A stretch of DNA of 64,000 nucleotides from Pegea sp. RAD2-039 (lineage: Eukaryota > Chordata > Thaliacea > Salpida > Salpidae): NCBI GenBank assembly GCA_034620365.1, contig JAQGEQ010000011.1:496001-560000 (forward strand), read 5' to 3'. Positions 50,756 through 63,414 of this stretch are shown here, piece after piece. The translations under genes and the position numbers were made by a program. How positions within the stretch are numbered: position 1 is the first letter of the stretch; the number at the start of each line of letters is the position of its first letter. The notes under the pieces were generated by a model that did no database searches, had not been told where the DNA came from, and was given only the letters and a program-made list of their open reading frames with translations.

Positions 50756-52870
50756 TTTAACAAATTTAATATTCTAAAGATAAGTAACTAGAGATGAACA
50801 AAAATCACTTTTGAGATTTTTATTAAAGCTTAAATTTAATTAGATTTTTTTACCTTTACTAGAAATTCATTGAATAATAACAAGATCTAATAGAATTTTC
50901 AAGAAGTTTTAAAAAAATAATGAATTTTCTTAAATTTTAATTAAAAAAATAATAGAATAAAAAACATAAATAAATATAGAAATTATTCACTAATATTGAT
51001 AACAAAGTAAATCCTCTAGAATAAATGATAAATATAAATTTCAAGGTATAAATTTTATATAATGTGAATAAAGTAACTGGATAACTTTTTTGATAACAAA
51101 AAAAGGAAATCATTATAAAAACAATACATATTGCTTATGAGGTACAATACATTCTATAAAATAAAAAAAAGATGTTATTTTTTTTAAATACAAATGTTCT
51201 TAAAAATATATACATAATCTATATATAAACTTATAGAAAAATCAAATAATACTATTTATTAAATATTATCAATAACAATTAATTAGTTTTACCTATATAA
51301 ATTATTTTAGATACTTTATTGCTCAAATATATACTACTTGAATAAAAGTCAGTTCCAAGTATAATAAAAGTACAAAAATAATACATTTAAAACAGCATAA
51401 ATTAAACATACTAGAAAATATGAAATGTATGAGTAGAATTTCTACAAGTAGAATTTCATTAAACAATAAACCAAAAACATTATAATAGTATAATTCTTAA
51501 GTAAAAACTTCATAATAATAAAAAATGTGACTCAAAGTATTGTGAATTAAACCTTTTAAACTCTAAAAGATTTAAAAAATATAATAAACCATGATAAGTA
51601 AACTACTGTCAAGTAAATCAAAAAAAAATATTTAATCAAATTCTTTATCAAAAGCTAATATCAAACTTTTTAAACTTTGTTTAAGTATACTTATTACGTG
51701 AAAAATGATGTAAACTAAAAAAAAATTGTAATATTAAAAGATCTTAATTAACAACAAAACAAAAATAAATAAAACACAAAAAAATAAACTAAAATATTGA
51801 CGACATTGTTGTTAGAAGCTGAAACATTTTTTGTTCATAAATTTGACAAACTAGCCCAGATGTAATTTTACAGTTAATAGAATTTACACAACTTACATTA
51901 AAAGTAAAATATGTCAAATAACATATACACAGGTAACAGATTTGCGAGTAATTTAGAATTGGTATTTTGAATTGATTTTGTATTTTTGACGAGGGAAATT
52001 AAAACGATCCAATTTGGGTGTTTTTTAATTTTTGTGGCAACATTTTTTATACAATATATTTAGATAATTTTTAAGTAAGTCATATATTAAAAACAAGTCA
52101 GCCATTAAATTAAACCTAGAATTATGATGGCAACTTAAACCACCACATAAGCAAGTATATTGGTTGATGTAAGAAAGTTCATACCATATTTATAAATTTT
52201 GCTAACTTTAGACTGAATAGTCGAGAAAATAAACAAGAATTTTTGTATAGCTTGGAAAAAATGGGAAAAATATATTTCTATATTCCTTCTTTCTTCTTCC
52301 GAGAATATTCCGCACTGCGTCACATTTATAAAGACTTTATATTCTGTAAAATGAATCAGTGTTATGGAAGTCAATTAGCATGAAAAGAAAAATATTTGGT
52401 CTCTTAAAATATCTGAATTTCAAAAGACAGCAATTTATAAGAGTATTTAATAAAATAAATATTTAAAAATTTACTTTATTCTAAGAGTATGTAAACGTTT
52501 TCTTTGAATTTAAAGTTTTTTAATCAAACAATATCAGTCAGTGTCAAACTAAGCAGTTTTGGAAAACTTGAAGTTTGTATGATCATGGTACCAAATCCGA
52601 GTGCAGGATTGATTTATGATTAGTAAACCCCGTGGTTCAGTACCAAGTCTAGAGAAGTACCAACTTTTAGCAAATCTACAAAACTAGCTAAAAAGCTTAT
52701 TTTTTCTTCAAATTTTAGATATCCTGATGACTAATTTTTATTATATTTTTCTATCAGTGGCTAGTCAAATATTCCCTTAAAATTATGAAAATTATTTATA
52801 TTTAAAAATAATTTTATGCTTCCCGTGTTTCTTGTGTTTTAGTAGTTTTCATGGTTTTTTATTATTAAAC
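50756..52870. other. Very A/T-rich intergenic stretch
   Basis: Upstream flank of the zinc-finger/HMG gene. It is mostly poly-A/T-like low-complexity sequence, with no splice chain. A 79-codon minus-strand frame at 52135-52374 has no signal peptide or domain and is not called. Confidence 0.5.
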
Positions 52871-53135
52871 GTCTGTCGCCCTAGTGTAGCAGTCATCACG
52901 TCCTCCAAACACACAGAAGGTCCCAGGTTTAAGGACGGGCAGATACATACTTTGGACAAGGAAATTCCATAAAAAAAACTGGGTAAAAGGGCTTGTGAGT
53001 CTAGTTAAAGATAAACTTAAAGAAAACGCTAAGCTCCGAGCTTAAAGCTGGGGAGCATCACTGGCAGCTTGTTACTCACTTCTTCACTCACTTTGTCACT
53101 CAGTGTCGCTCTGGCAGTTCCTGCGACGCCAGCTA
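52871..53135 (+). repeat. tRNA-Val-derived SINE
   Basis: The head TAGTGTAGCAGTCATCACG, then CAAACAC, AGGTCCCAGG, follows metazoan tRNA-Val(AAC) closely: A-box, a CAAACAC anticodon loop with AAC in the anticodon place, and a decayed B-box. A body of about 190 bp with higher G+C follows to about 53135, where the 3' end of an oppositely oriented LINE begins. The acceptor stem no longer pairs well, so this is a SINE head and not a working tRNA gene. Confidence 0.65.
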
Positions 53136-53139
53136 AATT

Positions 53140-54905
53140 AAATTGTGGATAATTTTTTAAATAAGAATTAAGTCGTATTTAATCCGTCGGATTTTCAAAG
53201 TATCTTAATTGAAGAAACTGAAACGATGTCTATAACTATCATATTTAATATTAAGTTTCCTACATACTAAACTCGAAATGTGGCCTGAACAGACTCGATT
53301 TTTTTGATATCACTAACTTGATATGGCATCCATGCACTAACATTGTATTCAAGAATTGGACGTACGTACAATTTGAAAAGGTTGATAAAATGCATGGATC
53401 CTTAGAATTAAAGGTATTTATAATAAGGAAGACAAGATTGGTTGATTTTCCAAAGATTTTGGAAACATAACTGCGCCATTTAAAGTCAGATGATAGAGTG
53501 ATGCCAAGGTCTAGGACCGAAGATACTCGTTGAATAATAAGTCTATTGATGGAGTATTGGTTCAAGCAATTTACAGCTGGTTTACGAGAAAAAGTTATAA
53601 ATTCAGACGTTGTGGGCTGGATTCTGAGCTGCCAATTCGTAGACCAGTTTTCTACAGTGTGTAGTGCAGTTTACAGTTTTGAAGGATTACAAGATAATAG
53701 CTTGATATCATCTGCATACACAAATACTCTGACATCATCTACTACTAATAATCTTCTTTATGGTCTTCAAAGAAATTTAAAAAGAGAAGGGGACCCAGAA
53801 CAGAACCCTGAGAAACACTACTAGTTATTTGATTAGAAGTAGATAAAGATCTTTCTACATGACTTTGTTGGGTTCTACCTGATAAGTATTCTTCAATCCA
53901 CTGTAAGATAAAGCTGTTGATTTTTAAGTTTTTTAATACAGTAACGAGCTTATTGTGTAGAACAGAATCAAACACTTTAGCAAATCGAGGTATATAATGT
54001 CACAAGAAGTATTACTTTCATAATAGGTTGTAAGCTCATTAAGAAAAGTGAAATGTTGAGTCAGGGAAGATTTCTGTTTCACAAAGTCATGCTGGACATC
54101 AGATACTAGATGGTGCTCTATCAAATGACGGGATCATACGTTTGTGAAAGATATGCTCTTGAGTTCTGCAGATAACTGAAGTCAGCGAAACTAGCCTGTA
54201 GTTAAGTGTGGTGTTTCTGGAACCATTTTTATGAATTGGAGTAATAATAGCTTTCTTTCAAATTTGTGAAACTCTTCCTCACCTCAGAGTCATATTAAAA
54301 AAAGCGATAAAGGTAGTGATAAAGAAGAATTACTTCTTCTTCTTAAAAAACAGAGCTGAGATCTGATCTGGGGTGTTGGAAACCTAGGATCCCCGACCAC
54401 CGAGGCCCATATGACTGTTTTTTTTATATAGACAACCAGTTTGTCCATTGATTTAGACAAACTAGAATTTTTCTCGTTGATCTTGGCAACGATGTTGCCA
54501 ATTTCCGATTTAAATTTGGCTAATAGAGCGGATATAGATTTGCTGATGTCGGATAATAGGTTTTGATTAGAGTTAGAAGAGGGAGCTGTTGTGTCCATGG
54601 CTCTACATTTAATGCAGAACCATTTAAATCCCATTTGCTTCATCTAGTTGTTATCAAATATATCGTACATTTTTTCACTCACATCACTACAGGTGAGATG
54701 AAAGCAGGAAAGATATTTAAAGCATTCTATCGCCGGATCTTCACGAGAGAAAATTTTATTGCAATTCTGGCAATTGTCATTTGTAAGCTTGTTTTGATGA
54801 AATTGTTTGTGAAGTAAATTGTGTCGGATTTTTAGCAGGATTTTTCATTATATTTGATCGTAAGGTCTTGGTAGTTTTATTTGGATTCACTATAGCTTTC
54901 ATGAA
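53140..54905 (-). mobile_element. CR1-like LINE, internally deleted, with PHD-type ORF1 and RT fragment
   Basis: On the minus strand, ORF1 near 54905-54300 encodes a Cys/His zinc finger of PHD type (CQNCNKIF, then CFHLTC, then WFCIKC), followed by a coiled-coil segment and interrupted by a stop between the finger halves. ORF2 resumes at about 54290 with NYRLVSLTSV, QGSVLGPLLF and the reverse-transcriptase core VYADDIKL (YADD at 53707-53718), and continues to the 3' end at about 53140. The endonuclease and the first part of the RT are missing, which implies an internal deletion of well over a kilobase. The RT frame also has frameshifts, so the copy is dead. ORF1 PHD fingers are known from the CR1/L2 group, and CR1 elements are abundant in brown hydras. 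Confidence 0.8.
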
Positions 54906-55414
54906 AGATTTTTAGTGTCACTAACCACAATATATAACATATATATAATTACTTATTCAAATCGAATATAATTAAGAAATTTTTCCTATTTAATATAGCA
55001 TGTTGTATAAATATAATTTAATATAACATGTTGTTAAAAGAAATGAACTTTTTAAGCTAATAATCATTTTTGACACTGAGCTTACAATCTCTAATTAAAT
55101 TTATTCTATAATATATAATATTTTCTTTGATATAAATTTTGAAAACATAATTATTATTTTCGCACAGAATTACCCACTATTTTATAGAAAGTTTGTTTTG
55201 ATAATAAAAATTTAATTAAATAATAGTTTTAATTATCTAAGTTTTAATTTGGAAACCTTGTATAAATTAGTTTTTTTATAATACTAGTCGGGGCCTAGAC
55301 GCTTATAATTTGGCGGTATTTTTTTTGGTAAAATATTTATTATTCGAAGTTTAGTTCCTAGTTGCAGTTGTAAATTATTTTAATAACGCTGATTAAGATA
55401 GTTGAAACAAAATC
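54906..55414. other. Intergenic, promoter side of the unrecognised plus-strand gene
   Basis: A/T-rich, with no frames. A small G+C-richer patch (TCGGGGCCTAGACGC, near 55288-55303) lies about 110 bp before the ATG at 55415 and may mark the promoter or transcription start of that gene. Confidence 0.4.
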
Positions 55415-58400
55415 ATGAAACGTAAAGCTATTTTGTGTCGCACTAAAGGGAAAATCAAAAGAAGAACTTTTTGTGGTAGGAATAGTGGCTGAGAATTTTC
55501 TATTTTAGATCCTTCAATTTTTGAGAAAATCTTTTTTTTGAGCTGCTGATAATTTTTTTGATTGGTTTAATATCTGATGAAATTTGAGCAATTGCAAAGC
55601 ACTTAAGTTTTAAGTGCATTACATTCATCAGAATATTTGTTGGTTTTAAAATAGGTGTAACTTATAAAATTGTTCTAATTATTATTTATTAATTGTCATA
55701 TTATTTAGTTATTTATTTTGCCTTGTACATATTTTGTGTCTTTATTTTTGTATAACATAGTTATAACTATTCAGATATTAACTGTTTTTTTAATTTTTTG
55801 GTAATATTTTATTTGATATTTTTTTTATCAATGAAGTTGTTGACTAATTAACATTTATTTACTCATAAAAGATTTAATTATATTATTTATTTTATAAAAT
55901 GATATTATAAATTATATATATTTTATACTTTTGGCTACTAAAACTTTAAGTTATATAGAATTGTGTTTCCCATTTGTATTCATATTTATTGTTCATTTTG
56001 ATTTATTTTTAGTAACTGCTAATATTTTTTTGCATAAGTCCATATAACAAAAAATTATTAATTCAAATTATGCACACATAGAGGTTTACATATACATGTA
56101 TAAAAAGTATTTATATAGAAATAATATTGTGGCAGTTAACTTTTTTGCTGACTGTACATTGAAATATAAAAATATTGATGACTTTATATTAAGATAAATG
56201 CTTATGCATAACTATCATCAAATGCTTGGTGAAAATATAGTTATAAGCTTATCTATAAAATTTTTATTAATTATATTTATGTATGGCTTTAAGAAACAAC
56301 CAATTAATGTTTTGATATCAGTTAATCCATCACCAAAGAAATTAGTTTAAAATTTTATCTTTATATTATTTAATAATAATAAAAGAATAATAAATTACCA
56401 TTATAATTAAAAAGATGATTTTTATGAATTATGAACAATGTGAATTATAAAGTTTAAAGTATATTTCTGTTTTGAAATTTAAATATATTTATGTTAAATT
56501 TTTGTTATAACTTTAATAATGATAATTTTTGACCATGTATTTGATAACCTGATCTTTATAAAAACATTTATGTTGTAATTCTATCATTTGATAGAATAAT
56601 GATTATGGAAGTTGAACGAAATCTTTACCAAGTAGTTCAAACGTTTGATATATAAAATCTATTGATAATTATTGGTCCTTTATCTTAATCAAGTTAATCA
56701 GATGCTCTTATGATTTTGTTAAATATTTTATTCCAAGTATAAATATAAACTATTTAATTTTATCCATAACAACATATTTTAAGCTTATAAAAATATCACA
56801 TTGTGAAAATATACAAAATGATGTATATAAAAATACTTATAAATATTAATTGGGTTGTTTCTAAAAGCCAACATACACAAGTTATTTATACAGTGTATTT
56901 TAAGGTCTTTATTTTTTGTTTTATAGATGAAGTGGTGTTCTTTCAACAAAATCTCAAGAAATCTATTGACTCCTACTTGAAAGTAGATGAAATACTTGAA
57001 GATGATTTAGTAAAAATAATAGTTGAAGAAGCACAAAGGCTTGTTTACTGTATTGGATCTTCTATTTTCAAAAAAGATTCTTGGCTGAATGATTTTATTG
57101 ATAAATATGATTTATTAAATCATCCTTCTGTTATAAGGCTTAATAATGTTGATAAGAGTGTTGATAAGCAAAGTTGTTGTGACATTGAATTATTGGACTG
57201 TTCTTGTTGCAAGTCTTTACATAATGGATATGGCAATGAAAGAGATGAACATGAAAGTAATGATTGGGTAATTAATAAAATTTTTTAAAGATTTTAGTTA
57301 TTATATTAAAATTTAATAATGTGTTTTTGTTAGTTTTTTATGTAATTGTATTCAATCTAATATTAATTTGTTGAATTTTGTTAAATTAATATTTTTGCTT
57401 CATTTTTCTTATAGTATATTTTTATGATAGAACTTCTACTAATTTATTTTTTATTAATAGACTGCCATAATCCGTAAAGCAGCAACAACAACAACAACTG
57501 GCCTATCTAATAGAAAAGAAATATGTCACTCTAATCAGGTCTTTGTCTTCCTAAAATTGAGCTGAAACTTTACCTTTTCATGTCATTTGTTGTCAATTTT
57601 GCCAAACATATTTGATGCAATTCATATAAAATGATCAGAATATGTAATCTTTAGAAACTTGCTAATGCTTTTATAATTATAGAATTGTGTTTACTTCTTC
57701 AAGTAGTTAAGAATTAATAACATTTTAAAATATATTTTTATAGTTGGTTAAAGAAAGAGTTTCAGAAGTGTTAAACAAACCTGTTAGATCTTCTTTGAGA
57801 TCTCGCTGGTTAATCGGGAAACCAGTTCAGTTGGTAAGTTTTTTTTAGGTTTATTGGAGTATGTAATAAATAAATGCCATATCCCCTAAATTAGCAATTT
57901 TCACTAAACATTCCTTTGATTTTTTAGGTTTCAAAAAGTTCTTCTGAAAACAATTCTGCAAACTTCATAACTTCGTTAAAGTCTAATAATGTGAGTTGAT
58001 CATACTAAATATTGTTATTATGCTGAAATTATATTTTTTAGGTAACATCTAATGGAAACACAGAGATTTCTAAAAATGTTCCAACAAAAAGAAAGTCTCT
58101 ACTTTCCTTGTACCTTCAACAAAGTGTAAATAGTTTTTATATCTACGAATTTTTGTAAATGCATCTTATATGATATATCTTGTATAATAATGCATGTATC
58201 TAACTGTTATCTAACTTCAGGTTGAAGACTTCACTTCAGGTAAATCTTCAAATACAGCAAATGATAACCTCAAATGTTCATCATATGTTGATCGACTGCT
58301 TGATTTAAAAGAGGTAACTTATTAATGAATAGTTTTTCGGTTATAACAGATACAAGATAGTATTTATTAAAATTGATAATATTTTATCATTATTTTATTA

Positions 58401-59613
58401 CTTAAAGTATTTTTAATTTTTAGTTTGTGATCACTATATTTGAAATGTTACATCGTTAAAAATTTTATTGAATTTTATAGAACAAGCAAAGTGAATACTA
58501 TTTTACTTATAATGTTAAACTTTAGCTTGATGATTTTTATTTTGAAATACTTTAATATTGGAATTTCTAAAAAAAAGATTTAATAAAACTCTTTAAATTG
58601 TTTTTATAAATTTGTTTTCCAGAATGAAGGTGCAAATTTTAATGAATATATATCACCGGAAATAGAAAATCAGTTTTGTAATAAAAAGGTGAGTAACTTG
58701 CTTTTATTCAATTTGAATTTCTCACTTCTACTACCTCTCATATGTTTATTTTCAAATATCTGAAAAAATCTTTCTAAATGCATTTTCACCTAAACAAAAA
58801 AATTCATTTTCTACTTAAATGAATTCAGTTTAAAATTTATCAGTTTTATAAAAACTAATCAATTATAAAATAGTTGATTGAAATACATAACATATTTTAA
58901 CAGTGTACGAATCAATCAGAAAGGTCTTCTTTAATTGATTCATTGGGACTATATTTATCTGATGATGATTCTGTTGCTGAAGATGAAGTAAGTAGTGTTT
59001 AGTTTATTTTTCTTTTTTTCTCTCATAACTTTTTACATCTTGTACAAATTTAATTTACAAAACTTATTTGTAAAAAACTTGAAATTTAGAAGTTTTTAAT
59101 CATTAACTTTCTTTATTTTAGTCGAATGAAGAATTAAACAAGAATTCAACTGATCAAAATGCTCATCATAGCAGTGTGCAAGATGAAAAATATTTCTGCA
59201 ATCAAATATTTGATATAGTAGTACCAAAAGAACAAAAAAAGAAGAGCAAGCTACCAAGATCTAAGCCAAGACTGATAGACATGGGAGTGTACACAGCAAA
59301 AGATAAAGAAGAAGACCCTACGTTAGATCTAACTCGAAATGGAACAAGGTCTCCTGATCAGCCCCAGTACATTGGTGATGACTTTCAAGTTCCTGATCGT
59401 GTCATGGAGTTGTACGAAGACATAATTGCTACTAGGGATCTAAAGACATTTGAAGAGCCTACGGCTCATCAGTTAAGATTAGAGATGATAGAAGCTGATA
59501 ACCAAATAATGCTTGAGTTACAAAGATTCAGTTTGTGGCAAGAGAGTATAAGTATTCGAAGAAAAGCTGAAATGGAAGAAAAACAAAAAAATACTTCAAA
59601 ATCACCAAGCTGA
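55415..59613 (+). CDS. Unrecognised 10-exon gene, 483 aa
   Basis: I do not recognise the family. Exons: 55415-55475, 56927-57267, 57461-57538, 57744-57833, 57928-57990, 58042-58125, 58221-58313, 58623-58688, 58904-58987 and 59122-59613. All junctions after the first are phase 0 and total 1452 nt. The N-terminus is basic (MKRKAILCRTKGKIKRR). Residues 21-134 form a probably folded part with Leu/Ile heptads and a Cys cluster (CCDIELLDCSCC). The middle (135-320) is Ser/Asn/Lys-rich and looks disordered. The last exon (321-483) begins acidic, holds KKKSKLPRSKPR and a region that looks conserved in style (DFQVPDRVMELYEDI), and ends in a predicted coiled coil (LRLEMIEADNQIMLELQRF). No signal peptide or TM is seen, so a nuclear or cytosolic scaffold is a guess. 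The first exon is short and less certain. Confidence 0.7.
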
Positions 59614-61014
59614 CGTGAAGCTGCTGATAGTTGACACTCTCACAGCGTTTTATTTATTTTTATTTTCAATCATCATTATTTCAATCAAACATTTGATGAA
59701 AAGTGGAATCAGTTTCTATTTATCTCTACTGGTTCTTTTCTACCTCTACTCATCTTTCCAACTGCCAATTTTCTTATCATGCTTTTAATGAAAATCGTTC
59801 AATACATGGTTCAATTGATTATACAGTGTTGCAAATACAACGATGTGAACAACTTTTTGCCGCAAAACCAAAAGACTGATCTTTTCTTCAAACCTTTCAT
59901 TTGGTAATCAATCTTTTAGGAGAAATACTTTGTATAAATATTTCAATAAAATAATAAAAAGTCCATATTAAATTTAAATGAAATATTAAAAAATCATTTA
60001 ATAGTTAAATAAAAAATCAAATTCCAAAGATTCAGTAGGAAACAAAATTTTAGAAATAATATCAAATTCTTTTAGTGTAGTTAAAGAGTTAGAAGCAAAC
60101 ACTTATTAAAAATATTCCTTCAACAGTTATTTCAAATTTAATAAAGAGATTATGTTTCAATTATTCTTAATGTAAGCTTAGTATTAGAGTCTTATCATTG
60201 TTGTTAGCAACATATAGGTTTGAATAAGCAAAAATCTTATTAGGGCAGTAATATTAGAAAGCTCAATTTATTGGCATTTATTACTAAGATTTTATATGAT
60301 ATTTGATGCTTTCAGATAGACTCACATAACTTCTTAGTCTTCATTGGCTATTATTAAAAAGTCATTTATTATAAAATATTATTGATAAATCGAGTACAAG
60401 TAATCTTTCTACTTGTACATACTAATATTCATTTATCAATTGTATCTTTATTTTTTATAACAATGATTAGGTTAAAAGATGTCAACCACATACGTTTTTA
60501 ATATAACTCAGTTTCTAAAGGAAACGTTTACTGAAAGAAGTTAGATGAAGTTGGCTCACTACAACTATTTTTTAATTAATCAATTGGGTAGGTTGTTCAG
60601 GGTTTCTTAATCTAAGAGTCATATGAAAAGTGTGTTGCTCAACCACAGAATATTTTTTAAGTGACATAATTTCCAACATTTTTATCAACCTAATTTGACC
60701 TTCAATTTTTTTTCTTATTCATCTTTATTAAATAAAACTGATAAAAACTTTTCCTTAAACAAATTTTAACTTTTTATTTATCACTTTTTTTAAATATTTC
60801 ATTAACATTTCTGATTATGTATTTTAAAATTGTTGTTAAAATACAAAGTTTAGATTAATTGGATTTTCTAAAAGTTTAAACGTAACATAGTTTCAATGAC
60901 CAAAACATATTTCCGTCTAGTCAGATACTTATTCAGTTTATTCAATTATTGTGATTTGAAAATCGATTGTTGATTAAACGCAGAGTTGTTTAATGATAAT
61001 GCAATTTAATATTT
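59614..61014. other. Intergenic between convergent genes
   Basis: It holds the 3' UTRs of the plus-strand unrecognised gene (stop 59611-59613) and the minus-strand secreted-protein gene (stop 61015-61017). An AATAAAATAATAAA cluster at 59946-59959 is a likely polyadenylation region for the former. No other coding signal is seen. Confidence 0.55.
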
Positions 61015-61793
61015 TTATGATCTTGAAGACCTGCCAGGTTTTTTACTCTTCTTTGGTGATCTCCATTGCTGTTTGCGGAATTTAGGCTTTCTGTTCTTCA
61101 GTTTTTTATTCTTTGGCTTTTTGTATTTAGGCTTTTGCATTGGTCTCTTTAAATGAATATAAGAATTTAATAAGTGAGCTTAAATAAAAGCAGATTTAAA
61201 TAGACTATTGAAATAATTTGGTCAAAGTAAGTAGATAAAACAGACTTACCCTCCCGTAGTAGTGATACTATAAAAACAAATTACTAAATTAGAGATAAAT
61301 CTGTCTTTTTAGCAAACTGCCTTATAAAAAAATATTTCACAAGATTTAATAAATTGCTGATTGCTAAACAAATAAGAATAATACAAAAATAATAAAAATA
61401 CAAAAATAATAAATAACTTACATGATGTACAGTTGTACCAAGTTGATTCAGATGAATGTTAACTTGGTTAGAGTTGCTGACAGTTTGGCTTTGAGTTTGC
61501 TGTTGTGCTTGACCATCTAAAATAGATAAAAACTGATAAAAGTTTTACAGGATAGATTTTATAGAGCTACTGACCTCGTTTAATTACTTCTTCTTTAGCT
61601 TTAATACCATCATCGTAAACTGATTTCCATTTTTTTAAAACCTATCAAAACATAAAAAGTTTTAATAAAATTCAATCAGTAAGCCTTATAATGAACGTAC
61701 TGTAATGAGTTCTTCTTCTTGGTTGCTATCAACCAAATTATAAGCAGATGTTACTGCTATAATACAAAGCAATGAAAGAACCGCCAATCTCAT
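61015..61793 (-). CDS. Small secreted protein with dibasic/amidation pattern and highly cationic C-terminus, 5 exons, 134 aa
   Basis: Minus-strand exons: 61701-61793, 61575-61641, 61422-61516, 61250-61267 (18 nt) and 61015-61146, with 405 nt in phase. The start at 61793 gives a classic signal peptide (MRLAVLSLLCIIAVTSA); the frame runs further upstream, but that would bury the signal. A short acidic part follows (DSNQEEELIT), then KKWKSVYDDGIKAKEEVIKR. A KR site precedes a Gln/Asn-rich stretch ending HHYHYYGRR, where Gly followed by two Arg is the classic prohormone cleavage and C-terminal amidation signal. The last 43 residues hold 21 Lys/Arg and no Asp/Glu. No cysteine occurs outside the signal peptide. 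It could be a neuropeptide precursor, a cationic antimicrobial precursor (the signal/acidic/cationic layout recalls hydra arminins), or a matrix protein. No family was recognised. Confidence 0.75.
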
Positions 61794-63410
61794 TGTTACG
61801 TTTAACAAGTCCAGTTCAGCTTTTACTGGTTTCTGTTTTATACTGAAATCTTTTTCTCGATTTTCATAACTTACATTTTTCTTCTCTATTATATTCAAGC
61901 AGTAAAAAAGGAGTGACGTACGCTCATAGGGGAAAATGTTTACTAACTGGGATAGGTTCAATTCAAACTACTTTAGAACTTGGATTTTATAGTTAAATCA
62001 AGGAAAACTTATTGTAAAAAGTTTTGTAAACAAAAGCTGTTCCAAGAAACGCAAGATTTACTTTTAGCTTTAAAAAGCAATTATCTACATGATGAGAAAT
62101 ATATTTCAAAATTTAATAATCCAACTTATAAAATTTCGATAATTCTTATAAATGTATAAACACAGTTTCCAGGATACCCACAAGTATTTTGTGGAAAATA
62201 TCAATCTAGCTTAAATGATCTGTTTTTGCTTTGCTCTTAACTACTTTCGTTTTACTGTATCTGAGCCTTTTAAAGCTTGGGTTTTGAATGCTTTATTTGA
62301 TAAAATAGCAAATTAAAGATAGTAGTAGTTTTATCATACAGCCAAATGATATAAATGAATGATCAATCAATTTAAACTATTATTGTCACGTCTACAGAGC
62401 TCAACTTAAAAAAAATAATTTTATGAAATGTTTGTTGTAATTGATTGAGCAGAAAAAATTCTGGCTGAAAAACTTAAAAAGTCATTATTGACCTGGAAAA
62501 CCCTATTTACCATTCTCAAAAGTCTTACATATTTTAAAAGTTAGCAATTGATTGTACGTGTTAAATATTTATTTGATCAAATAGAGAATATCTTAAGAAT
62601 ATATAAACCTTAGAGGGTGTCACAGTAAACGCCTTAAGTCAAGTTTCTTTGATATTGTTGATTTATAGGAAGATTGATTAGCTAAAGGTATTAAAAAAAT
62701 AGTTTATCACGTTCTAATGAACGGTTAATAACGACGTTTTAACATACTTGTATAAAAAAATCAATTTTTAATTGTTAGTTTAATTAAGTGAGTCACTAAA
62801 AAACAATTTTCTACTTATTTTGAATTTAAATAAACACACATATAGAAAAAGATATAAAATAAATTAACACTTGAGCAAATTTTTTACTAAAATTAATAAT
62901 TAACTAAAACTCTTTTTTTTTATAAATGCAGGAAATATTGTATTTGTAAAGTAAACAAACCTTGCAGCTTGTTTTTGCATACATTTTTTATAGACGTAAA
63001 TTATTTTAGGGAAGCATGTGTCTTCTCAAAGTAGATGTTTTACAGTGTTCTACTCCAAACAAGTAGATCTTTAAAACTTTATACTTTCATACGCACGGTC
63101 TAGTTCTATGAGAACTGAATATGAAATAGAAGCTAGTTCTGTTTTCTTCTCTAATTTCTCAAATAATTCAATACATTTTACAAAAGAATTTTCAGACTTT
63201 TTTTCTAAAAGTTTATTTTTATCAAGGAATCGGTTTTATCTTTGAAAATAGTTACAATAGAAATTTATAATCAAACGCTTATAGATTTTGCTTAAAAAAT
63301 TGAAAATAACAGATCTTAATCTGTCAACTAGTCCCAGGGAAAGCCTAAGATGATAGAGATCATTGAAATAAAAAATTAAAACAAAAAGATAAAAAAGTTT
63401 ACTGCTTATT
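61794..63410. other. Intergenic, promoter side of the secreted-protein gene
   Basis: Uniform A/T-rich sequence. The first 200 bp should hold the promoter and 5' UTR of the minus-strand secreted-protein gene. No frame or repeat is visible before the LINE fragment that begins near 63415. Confidence 0.5.
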
Positions 63411-63414
63411 TCTA

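Noticed and set aside
52135-52374. 79-codon minus-strand frame
   Set aside because: No signal peptide, domain or exon neighbours in a very A/T-rich stretch.
52871-52945. Functional tRNA-Val gene
   Set aside because: The T-stem and acceptor stem no longer pair properly and a SINE-like body follows, so it is read as a SINE head.
61794-61961. Upstream in-frame start adding 56 residues to the secreted protein
   Set aside because: It would place the clear signal peptide internally; the ATG at 61793 gives a standard secretory N-terminus.
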